NCBI GenBank assembly: GCA_002715665.1
Contig: PAZO01000003.1
Span: forward strand, 1 to 8,663
Length of the DNA stretch: 8,663 nt
From: Chloroflexota bacterium
Lineage (GTDB): Bacteria; Chloroflexota; Dehalococcoidia; SAR202; GCA-002694895
Direction: 5' to 3'
In this document: in pieces, positions 1 through 5,756 of the stretch
Layout: each line of letters begins with the position of its first letter
Position numbering within the stretch: position 1 is the stretch's first letter
Program-made: the position numbers and the translations under genes
Notes under the pieces: model-generated
What the model was told of the DNA's origin: nothing
Databases searched by the model: none
What the model saw: the letters and a program-made list of their open reading frames with translations, nothing else

Positions 1-300
1 TTTTATTTCGACAAATACTGTATCTTCTATGGCTTTGATCATATGTTTTTGTCCTATAGGATTAACCCATGTGTCACCTGGTCCTAATATGGATGATTTA
101 CCATCTCCTGTCACGTCTAATTTTCCTGAAATAATTACACCCAAGGATTCATGCTCATGAGTATGTAAAGGAGTTTCTGAACCTGAAGTTAATTTCATTT
201 TAATAGCGCTCATATTCTGAGCTTCTTCTTGAATTTTCAGATACAGATCACCTGAAATATCATTCCCTTCTAAATTAGTTAGTTTTTTGTATTCACTCAT
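1..300 (-). CDS. Small cupin-domain protein (3' end beyond window)
   Basis: The first 100 residues are visible, starting at the ATG at 298-300. The frame is still open at the window edge, so the C-terminus is missing. Cupin motif 1 is present as G40-x5-H46-T-H48 followed by E49/H50/E51 and a Gly at 59. Motif 2 is G75-x5-P81-x-G83-x2-H86, with Ala at residue 90 where Asn is common. The metal ligands are probably H46, H48, E51 (or H50) and H86. There is no signal peptide, so the protein is cytoplasmic. Small single-domain cupins of this type serve as dioxygenases, isomerases or sugar/ligand-binding proteins, and the substrate cannot be inferred here. A good ribosome site (AAAAGGAT, 307-314) lies 6 bases upstream of the ATG. 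The start is only 17 bp from the tRNA-Leu 3' end, so the two may share a transcript. Confidence 0.85.
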   Translation of the reverse strand, partial: MSEYKKLTNLEGNDISGDLYLKIQEEAQNMSAIKMKLTSGSETPLHTHEHESLGVIISGKLDVTGDGKSSILGPGDTWVNPIGQKHMIKAIEDTVFVEIK

Positions 301-317
301 TTTTTTATCCTTTTAAT

Positions 318-400
318 GCCGAAGGTGAGATTCGAACTCACACAGGGTTTACCCCTACTGGTTTTTGAGACCAGCGTGTCTACCGTTCCACCACTTCGGC
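318..400 (-). tRNA. tRNA-Leu, anticodon CAA
   Basis: The 83-nt minus-strand sequence folds as a class II tRNA. It has a 7-bp acceptor stem GCCGAAG/CTTCGGC, a D stem GTG/CAC, and an anticodon stem CTGGT/ACCAG. The 7-nt anticodon loop is CTCAAAA, so the anticodon is CAA (plus-strand 365-367), reading UUG. A long variable arm pairs AGGG with CCCT, and the T arm is GTGAG/CTCAC around TTCGAAT. The 3' CCA is not encoded; the bases after the discriminator end are ATT. A TATAAT-like box sits about 18 bases upstream (418-423). Confidence 0.97.
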
Positions 401-404
401 TTGT

Positions 405-432
405 AATATTGAGTTAGATTATAACTAATATT
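405..432 (-). promoter_or_regulatory. tRNA-Leu promoter -10 box inside an inverted repeat
   Basis: On the minus strand a perfect TATAAT (418-423) lies 17 bases before the first tRNA base (400), a normal distance for a short leader. No good -35 is seen; TATTAT at 441-446 is at the right spacing but weak. The box lies in an inverted repeat with outer arms AATATT (405-410 and 427-432) and inner arms of 5 bp (412-416 and 422-426), with one unpaired base. The same stretch is the whole gap between the FMN reductase stop and the tRNA. It could thus also act as a weak 3' hairpin, although no T-run follows it. Confidence 0.5.
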
Positions 433-446
433 TAATCAAAATAATA

Positions 447-986
447 TTAAATGTTGATTTTATTCAAAATAGTTTCAACACCTTTGTTGATCAGTATTTC
501 CAGTTTATCGTTTAATACATCACCATCTGAATTTATTTTTTTATTTACTGAAGATACTAAAATTTTTGGTTGACTTAACACATTCATTCCTAAACCAAAT
601 AATAATTGGTTAAGATTTGTGTATCCTAATAGTGTTCCAGACATTCCTGGGGTACATCCTATTACCAAAGCGTTTTTACCACTTAAAACTTGAGGAGCTC
701 TAGATAACCAGTCAACCACATTTTTCATCACACCCGAATAAGAACTATTATAAGCAGGTGATGAAAATATTACCAAATCTGAATTTTTTACTTTTTCTTT
801 AGAATCTAATATATCAGGAGGTGTTGCAACAGCTTCAATGTCAGCATTAAACAATGGAAATTTTGATATGTTAATTATTTCGGTATCAATATTTTTAGTT
901 TTTGATAATTTATTTAAAACAATTTTTAAAAGAATGTGATTCCAAGAGTTTTTTCTTAAACTTCCACAGATTCCAGATATTTTCAT
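447..986 (-). CDS. NAD(P)H-dependent FMN reductase family protein (flavodoxin fold)
   Basis: This 179-residue protein has the usual length for the NADPH-dependent FMN reductase family (SsuE/chromate-reductase-like, PF03358). The N-terminal strand leads into the FMN phosphate loop G8-S-L-R-x-x-S14-x-N16. The second flavin-contacting segment is S76-P-A-Y-N80 followed by YSGVMKNVVDWLSR at about 83-96, a hallmark of this family. It probably reduces FMN, quinones or other small electron acceptors in the cytoplasm with NAD(P)H. No partner gene fixes the acceptor. The ATG at 984-986 is preceded by AGGAT at a good distance (minus strand, about 993-997). Its stop is 46 bp from the tRNA, and it is divergent from the serine hydrolase gene. 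Confidence 0.9.
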   Translation of the reverse strand: MKISGICGSLRKNSWNHILLKIVLNKLSKTKNIDTEIINISKFPLFNADIEAVATPPDILDSKEKVKNSDLVIFSSPAYNSSYSGVMKNVVDWLSRAPQVLSGKNALVIGCTPGMSGTLLGYTNLNQLLFGLGMNVLSQPKILVSSVNKKINSDGDVLNDKLEILINKGVETILNKINI

Positions 987-1020
987 GATTGTATCCTGTT
1001 AGTAATGTATTTAGAGTAAA

Positions 1021-1039
1021 GTTATTATCAATTAATAAC
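1021..1039. repeat. Inverted repeat (7-5-7) in the divergent intergenic region
   Basis: GTTATTA (1021-1027) and TAATAAC (1033-1039) are perfect reverse complements around a 5-base spacer TCAAT. The element sits in the 62-bp region between the divergent FMN reductase and serine hydrolase starts, ending 9 bases before the hydrolase ATG. It could be a dyad bound by a regulator or a small mRNA hairpin in the hydrolase leader. Both arms are all A/T except one base, so chance occurrence is possible. Confidence 0.4.
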
Positions 1040-1048
1040 AAATATATT

Positions 1049-2164
1049 ATGTCACAAATTTACTACCCTGAACGCGGAAAATGGGATAGAAAAAAACCCG
1101 AATCAATTCAAATTAATAATAATTTATTATTAGATGCTATCGAATATTCAAAAGACAATGAAAATAAATTGTCTATTGAAAATATGCAAATGTTTACAAG
1201 AACTGCCTCGGATACAAAAGAACCTCACGATGAAGTGCTTGGACCAGTTAAAGAAAGAGGCCCTTTCTCTGGACTTATAATCAAAGATGGGTATATTATC
1301 TCTGAATGGGGAGATGTAGATAGAGTTGATATGACTTTTAGTGTGACCAAAACTTTTTTATCGACTACAGTTGGCGTAGCTTATGATGAAGGATTGATTT
1401 CAAATTTGGACGAAAAAGTTTACACCAGAATAAAAGATAATGAACATTTTAAAGATCCTCATAACCAATCAATCACTTGGGATCATTTATTAAGACAAAC
1501 CAGTGAATGGAGAGGAGTTTTATGGGACAAACCCGATTGGGCTGACAGGCCTCCTACCGGAGTTCCTTTTGATGAACTCGGTAATCAAAAATACTCAAAA
1601 CCTGGAACTAAATATAAATACAATGATGTCAGAGTAAACTTACTGGCTTTATTAGCTGCAAATGTTTGGCAAGAATCTTTACCCAAAATTTTAAAGAACA
1701 AAGTTATGGATCCTATTGGGGCTTCAGATGAATGGAGATGGCATGGTTATGAAAATTCTTGGGTAGATATAAATGGAAAAAAAATTCAATCAGTTAGCGG
1801 AGGTGGTCATTGGGGAGGTGGCATGTTTATTAGTGCACTCGATCAGGCAAGATTTGGATATCTTTTTTTAAGAAATGGAGTTTGGAGAAATAATAGAATT
1901 ATTTCTGAAGATTGGATCAAAAAAGCTTCATCTCCTGGAAATCTAAATCACTCTTACGGATTTATGAATTGGTTTCTGAATTCTAACGAAGAAGGTACAG
2001 AAAAGAAAATTAAAACCGCACCTAAAAGCGCTGTATATTTTAGTGGCTTAGGCTCTAATATAATTTACATTGATTGGGAAAATGATTTGGTTGTGGTAGT
2101 GAGATGGATAAAATCTGACGCATTACCAAAATTTATTGATTTAATTTTGAAAGCAATTAAATAA
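1049..2164 (+). CDS. Class C beta-lactamase-related serine hydrolase
   Basis: This is a 371-residue member of the beta-lactamase/PBP-like serine hydrolase family (PF00144). The catalytic S98-V-T-K101 (SxxK) follows a strand pair and TFSVTK context typical of the family. The second motif is Y191-N-D (in YKYNDVRVN), and the third is H254-W-G-G-G (the HxG/KTG position) followed by an ARFGYLFLRNG helix. Family members include esterases, peptidases and carboxylesterase EstB-like enzymes, and nothing here proves lactam hydrolysis. No signal peptide is seen, which suggests a cytoplasmic esterase or amidase. The start chosen is the ATG at 1049. An in-frame TTG at 989 would add 20 residues that look non-coding and would abut the divergent gene. 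The ATG has no clear Shine-Dalgarno. The stop is one base from the stop of the convergent lipoprotein gene. Confidence 0.88.
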   Translation: MSQIYYPERGKWDRKKPESIQINNNLLLDAIEYSKDNENKLSIENMQMFTRTASDTKEPHDEVLGPVKERGPFSGLIIKDGYIISEWGDVDRVDMTFSVTKTFLSTTVGVAYDEGLISNLDEKVYTRIKDNEHFKDPHNQSITWDHLLRQTSEWRGVLWDKPDWADRPPTGVPFDELGNQKYSKPGTKYKYNDVRVNLLALLAANVWQESLPKILKNKVMDPIGASDEWRWHGYENSWVDINGKKIQSVSGGGHWGGGMFISALDQARFGYLFLRNGVWRNNRIISEDWIKKASSPGNLNHSYGFMNWFLNSNEEGTEKKIKTAPKSAVYFSGLGSNIIYIDWENDLVVVVRWIKSDALPKFIDLILKAIK

Positions 2165-2165
2165 G

Positions 2166-3452
2166 TCAATTAATTATAAGTTCTGAGAGTCTTTTGTCAT
2201 CTCTTCCATATAAATAACTTTGTGCTAAGTCGATGTTAGTTGCACTTTTTACGTTGCCACTACCCAATGCCAATTTAAACCATTCTAAAGATTTTTTAAC
2301 ATCAGGTTTAAATCCTTTGTATGTTTCATCACCGTCTCCAACATAATACAGAACACCTATGTTATTTTGTGCTTTATTATTGTCTTGATCTGCCGATAAA
2401 GAGTACCATTCAAGAGCTTTAAAGTAATCTTTCTCTACCGGACTTTTTACAAAAGACCCATTTCCAAAATGATAAAATTTACCTATATAAAATTGAGAAT
2501 CAGAGTCTCCAAGTTCTGCTGATTTAATAAATTTTGAGTATGAAATTCCAAAATCTTGTGTTACGCCGAGTCCGTTATAGTAGAATAATCCTAATTGATA
2601 TATAGAATTTAGATCTCCCAAAATTTCTCCTTTCGTAAACCATTTGTGAGCATTTACATAATCTTTGTTTTCAATGGCATTATTAGCAAGATGAGTAATG
2701 GACCATATATCTCCGGATTCAGCTGTTTCAACAAATAATTCGTTAGCTTTTGATGTGTTTTGTTTTATTCCGTGTCCGTGTAAGTACATAAGACCCATTA
2801 TTCTTTTACCAAAAACATTATTTTTATTTGATAGTTCAGCGCATTTTAATAATGCATTGTTATAATCTCCTGAATTATAGCTATCACCACATTCATCTTT
2901 TAGTTTTTTTAAATTCAATTCAGCTTCAGCTTTAGCTTTGGCATCAGCTTCAGCCTGGAGTTTAGCTTTAACATCGGCTTCTGATTTAGATTTAGCAATT
3001 TTATATGCTTCAGCCTCAGCTTTAGCCGCGGCTTCTGCTTCCGATTTAGATTTAGCCTCATCTTCTGCTTGTGCTTTTGTAAGCATTGAATCACTACTTG
3101 GAGGCGTGGGAGGTAAGGGGATTATTTTTTTAGTATCAATTGGAAGTTGAGGGGGTGTATTATTTTCTTTTTCTATTTTGCTTTTAGATAATTCAATAAT
3201 AATTATTTCAGCGGCTTTTAGATTTTCATTGGCTTTTTTTAATTCGTTCTGGAGATTTGAATTTTCTTTCAAATACGCGTTTATATTTTGTTTATAACTA
3301 TCGATTTCTGCTTTAAGTAGAGAAATTTCTTTTTGCATTTCAGTTGATACAAGAGTAGTATCTTTTTCTGGCAATGTTTCACCATTTGAACAGCTAATTA
3401 AACAAAATGAAACAAAGAAAATATTAATTAAAGTTTTTTTTAAATTAATCAT
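2166..3452 (-). CDS. Lipoprotein with coiled coil, TolA-like stretch and Sel1 repeats
   Basis: This 428-residue protein begins with a lipoprotein signal peptide: KK, then a hydrophobic core at 8-19 and lipobox L18-I-S-C21. Residues about 36-95 form a heptad-rich coiled coil. Residues 99-119 are a Pro-rich spacer. Residues 124-185 are an Ala/Glu/Lys/Ser helical stretch like the TolA stalk, containing a 20-residue tandem repeat. From about 190 to 400 come four or five Sel1-like (TPR-related) repeats, recognisable by A/G-x-x-x-LG-x-x-YYxG-x-GV/V-x-x-D and W(F/Y)xxxA-x-x-G(D/N) signatures near 216-249, 251-280, 283-316, 319-357 and 361-400. The layout suggests an envelope-anchored scaffold that spaces a protein-binding Sel1 domain away from the membrane. 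The partner is unknown. There is no clear ribosome site. The stop is TGA. Confidence 0.9.
   Translation of the reverse strand: MINLKKTLINIFFVSFCLISCSNGETLPEKDTTLVSTEMQKEISLLKAEIDSYKQNINAYLKENSNLQNELKKANENLKAAEIIIIELSKSKIEKENNTPPQLPIDTKKIIPLPPTPPSSDSMLTKAQAEDEAKSKSEAEAAAKAEAEAYKIAKSKSEADVKAKLQAEADAKAKAEAELNLKKLKDECGDSYNSGDYNNALLKCAELSNKNNVFGKRIMGLMYLHGHGIKQNTSKANELFVETAESGDIWSITHLANNAIENKDYVNAHKWFTKGEILGDLNSIYQLGLFYYNGLGVTQDFGISYSKFIKSAELGDSDSQFYIGKFYHFGNGSFVKSPVEKDYFKALEWYSLSADQDNNKAQNNIGVLYYVGDGDETYKGFKPDVKKSLEWFKLALGSGNVKSATNIDLAQSYLYGRDDKRLSELIIN
2937..3056 (-). repeat. Two 60-bp tandem repeats within the lipoprotein gene
   Basis: Residues 133-152 and 153-172 of the lipoprotein both begin AKSKSEA and continue with Ala/Glu/Lys-rich sequence, giving two adjacent 20-codon units (2997-3056 and 2937-2996). 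At the DNA level the core GATTTAGATTTAGC (plus-strand sense) recurs exactly 60 bp apart, at about 2983-2996 and 3043-3056. The rest is diverged. This looks like old in-frame duplication that lengthened the helical stalk. Confidence 0.7.
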
Positions 3453-3464
3453 TTATACTGAAAA

Positions 3465-3493
3465 TTGGTTACTTATGTATACCATTATATAAA
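3465..3493 (+). promoter_or_regulatory. Promoter for the hydroxyacid dehydrogenase, overlapping a divergent -10
   Basis: TTGGTT (3465-3470), a 17-base spacer and TATAAA (3488-3493) form a plausible sigma-70-type plus-strand promoter. The predicted start point leaves a leader of only about 12 bases. On the minus strand a perfect TATAAT occupies 3484-3489, correctly placed for the lipoprotein gene, with no good -35. The two -10 boxes overlap, so the divergent genes could compete for polymerase. Confidence 0.4.
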
Positions 3494-3511
3494 AAATAAA
3501 AGGTACTTGTT

Positions 3512-4570
3512 ATGAAAAGATATAGTGTAGCAGTTTTGGCACCTAAAGGTTATGAAGAGACAGAACGCGGAAAAGATCTGATTTATTTTGCTTCGAAAGA
3601 ACATGATGTAGATTTAATATTTGTAGATGGAGAATTATCTTTGGATAAAATCATTGAAGAATGTACAAATGTTAAATCAATAATTACACAAGGTGTCTAT
3701 AAATATATAACAGAGTTAGCAAAAAATTTGGATTCTTTAAAATTAATTCAAACTCCTAGTGCAGGAACTGACTGGCTAGAAAAGTCAAAACTTTATGAAT
3801 TGGGCGTTTCTGTCAGTAATAATGGCGGTGGTAATGCTGTTGCTGTTGCAGAGCATGCAATTGCATTGATGTTCTCTGTATATAGAAAACTTGATTTACA
3901 AATATCAAATGTAAAAAGTGGAAATTATCAAGATTTTGCAGTTCCTGACCTTATGGATGATATTAAATTTACTAAAAACCCTTCCTCGACTTATACACCT
4001 GGAAGTTGGAATAGAAAAGAATATCATACTTTAGTTGGTAAAAAAATTGGAATAATTGGATTAGGAAGAATAGGCTCAAGAGTCGCTAAAAGATTGTTTG
4101 GTTGGGAGTGTGAATTGATATACCATGATGTGGCAACATTCCCTGATTCATATATAAAAGAAACCAATGCAAAACAGGTTAGCTTGGATGAATTACTATC
4201 AACTAGTGATATTGTCACACTACATGTCCCATTAGAAAAAACGACCAAACATATGATTTCAACTGATGAATTAAAGATGATGAAATCTAATGCAATATTA
4301 ATAAATACTAGCAGAGGATCAGTGGTTGATGAACAGGCATTGATAGAGGCTTTGAATCAAAAAATCATTTTTGGAGCAGGCTTAGATGTTACTGAAGTAG
4401 AACCTATAGAAATGGATAATCCATTACTACATCTTGAAAATGTTATACTTACTCCTCATTTTGCAACTCGGGCTTATGAATCAGAAATTAATATTGCTAG
4501 TTTTGCTGTTAAAAATGCATCTAAAGTAGCTAGAGGAGATAAGCCTGACTCTGTTGTACCACCTGTGTAA
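3512..4570 (+). CDS. D-isomer-specific 2-hydroxyacid dehydrogenase (phosphoglycerate dehydrogenase-like)
   Basis: This 352-residue NAD(P)-dependent oxidoreductase probably interconverts a 2-keto acid and a D-2-hydroxy acid in the cytoplasm. The Rossmann fingerprint is G183-L-G185-R-I-G188, with acidic D206 at the end of the second strand, favouring NAD over NADP. Catalytic residues are Arg268 (NTSRGSVVDE), Glu297 (DVTEVEP) and His316 (LTPHFA). This is the canonical R/E/H triad of the family. The N-terminal substrate domain contains TPSAGTD at 81-87. No C-terminal ACT domain is present, so it is not a full SerA of the regulated type. Residues about 142-172 are longer than usual between the substrate domain and the Rossmann core. 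The ATG follows AAAGG (3498-3502) at good spacing. Substrate candidates include glyoxylate, hydroxypyruvate and phosphoglycerate. Confidence 0.92.
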   Translation: MKRYSVAVLAPKGYEETERGKDLIYFASKEHDVDLIFVDGELSLDKIIEECTNVKSIITQGVYKYITELAKNLDSLKLIQTPSAGTDWLEKSKLYELGVSVSNNGGGNAVAVAEHAIALMFSVYRKLDLQISNVKSGNYQDFAVPDLMDDIKFTKNPSSTYTPGSWNRKEYHTLVGKKIGIIGLGRIGSRVAKRLFGWECELIYHDVATFPDSYIKETNAKQVSLDELLSTSDIVTLHVPLEKTTKHMISTDELKMMKSNAILINTSRGSVVDEQALIEALNQKIIFGAGLDVTEVEPIEMDNPLLHLENVILTPHFATRAYESEINIASFAVKNASKVARGDKPDSVVPPV

Positions 4571-4581
4571 AGGTTAGATTT

Positions 4582-4803
4582 TTAATTTTTAGGTTGTCCT
4601 ATAATTTTTAATGCTAACTTTCTTGCCAAAGGTCCTATAAATACGGCTAATGGAGTGGCAATTAACCACGCAATCCCCCAGGCTTTCATCCATCTAATAA
4701 AAAAGTCACTATCAACCCCTGTATTTACTCCAGTAATTATGCCTGACATAAAAAACGACATTCCTGTACCAATTATTATTCCGGTTGTGATTTGTAATAA
4801 CAT
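4582..4803 (-). CDS. DUF2798-like small two-helix membrane protein
   Basis: This is a 73-residue protein with two hydrophobic helices at about 5-27 and 40-60. Between them lies TGVNTGVDSDFFIRWMKAWG, and an APL/GPLARKL-like basic end follows. The pattern FFMSGIIT...NTG...F..RW..AW..AW..A.PLA....P..R matches what is known of the DUF2798 family of small inner-membrane proteins, whose function is not established. The ATG at 4801-4803 has no obvious Shine-Dalgarno. Its stop lies 11 bp from the convergent dehydrogenase stop. It is divergent from the class A-like gene and shares with it the palindromic promoter region. Confidence 0.82.
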   Translation of the reverse strand: MLLQITTGIIIGTGMSFFMSGIITGVNTGVDSDFFIRWMKAWGIAWLIATPLAVFIGPLARKLALKIIGQPKN

Positions 4804-4816
4804 TATTTTAGGTAAT

Positions 4817-4846
4817 TTGATTGTTGGTTTATAATAACATTATAAA
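4817..4846. promoter_or_regulatory. Divergent promoter region built on an 8-3-8 palindrome
   Basis: TTTATAAT (4828-4835) and ATTATAAA (4839-4846) are perfect reverse complements separated by AAC. The palindrome places a TATAAT on the plus strand (4830-4835) and another on the minus strand (4839-4844), 3 bp apart. Each points at one of the flanking divergent genes. An alternative plus-strand promoter is TTGATT (4817-4822), an 18-base spacer and TATAAA (4841-4846). The -35 partners for the symmetric boxes are poor. Confidence 0.45.
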
Positions 4847-4867
4847 ACATTAACTTAGGAGTTTAAA

Positions 4868-5743
4868 ATGAGTGCTTTGGATAAATTAAATCATAAATTA
4901 AATCAGATTAGTGAATCACAAGATTTTGATGTTAAATGGTTTTTTAAAGATTTGGCTACAGGGCAATCATTAAATAGAAACGGAGATGAAATAGGCCCAT
5001 CTGCTAGCACAAGAAAAATCTCAATTTTAATGGCTGCTATGAAAGCTGTAAACGAAGGTAAAATCGGATTGTTAGACGAAATTGTTCCCGATGAAAAATA
5101 TTGGGGTACTAACTCAGGTTGTTTTCAACATTTTTTACCTGGATTTAAAGTTAAATTTCAAGATTTGTTAACTATGATGATCATTGTTTCTGATAACGTA
5201 TCTACGGGAACTGTTACAGAAATATTAACTTTAGATTATATTAATGATTTTTGTAAAAATATTGGAATGTCAGGTACTGATCATCGTGTAGGATTTCCTA
5301 CAGGATCAGATCTGACTTCTGATTTAAACAAAGTTAATTCTACTACCCCAAATGATGTTGGATTGTTATTAGAAATTATCCACCAGAGCGTTTCTGATGA
5401 AGATGCAGCAAGTAAATTAGGGTCTACTACTGAATTGTGTAAGATTGCTATGGAAATCCTCCTAGCACAAAAATTAAATAATAGACTACCATTAAAATTA
5501 GCTTCTCCCTCTGCTGCAGGCCCTAAAGAAAACGACGTTAAAGTTGCTCACAAAACAGGTAGTTATCAAACTGGATATTCTGATTCAGGAATAATTTTTC
5601 CTTCTAATCATGCAGGTGTAATTTTGTGTGCATATACTGATAATGTCCCGCAATATTTAAACAATGGAGATGCCGGGATTTATTCTGCAAATAATGCTAT
5701 GGGATCTTTAGCATTAGAATGTTATAAATATACTCAAAATTAA
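4868..5743 (+). CDS. Class A beta-lactamase-like serine hydrolase lacking Glu166
   Basis: This 291-residue protein has the three class A/PBP-fold motifs in order: S47-T-R-K50 (SxxK nucleophile), S108-D-N110 (SDN loop) and K229-T-G231 (KTG strand). The omega-loop is recognisable through its D-L-N154 end (E-P-E-L-N in true class A enzymes). However, the general-base Glu166 position is Thr150, and only Asp152 lies nearby. There is no signal peptide or lipobox, so the protein should stay in the cytoplasm, where it would not protect cell-wall synthesis. It more likely acts as an amidase, esterase or peptidase on a small substrate, or forms a stable acyl-enzyme. A strong AGGAG (4857-4861) precedes the ATG. 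Thirteen bases separate it from the metallohydrolase gene, indicating an operon. That resistance is conferred is not supported. Confidence 0.88.
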   Translation: MSALDKLNHKLNQISESQDFDVKWFFKDLATGQSLNRNGDEIGPSASTRKISILMAAMKAVNEGKIGLLDEIVPDEKYWGTNSGCFQHFLPGFKVKFQDLLTMMIIVSDNVSTGTVTEILTLDYINDFCKNIGMSGTDHRVGFPTGSDLTSDLNKVNSTTPNDVGLLLEIIHQSVSDEDAASKLGSTTELCKIAMEILLAQKLNNRLPLKLASPSAAGPKENDVKVAHKTGSYQTGYSDSGIIFPSNHAGVILCAYTDNVPQYLNNGDAGIYSANNAMGSLALECYKYTQN

Positions 5744-5756
5744 TTGGAGTTAACAA

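Noticed and set aside
989..1048. TTG start extending the serine hydrolase by 20 residues
   Set aside because: The extra residues do not look like protein, would leave only 2 bp to the divergent gene and cover the likely promoter. The ATG at 1049 is preferred.
2937..3056. CRISPR-like or mobile repeat
   Set aside because: The repeats are in-frame, adjacent, diverged and encode a low-complexity helix. There are no spacers or cas genes.
2938..3150. 70-residue plus-strand ORF rich in Ala/Ser/Leu
   Set aside because: It is the antisense of the Ala/Glu/Lys stalk of the lipoprotein gene. Its composition is explained by the complementary repeats, and it has no ribosome site.
4024..4248. 74-residue minus-strand ORF
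   Set aside because: It lies fully inside the well-supported dehydrogenase gene on the opposite strand and shows no family features.
4571..4581. Rho-independent terminator between convergent genes
   Set aside because: The gap is 11 bp with no hairpin-forming G/C arms.
4868..5743. Antibiotic-resistance beta-lactamase
   Set aside because: There is no export signal and the Glu166 equivalent is missing. The fold match alone does not support resistance.
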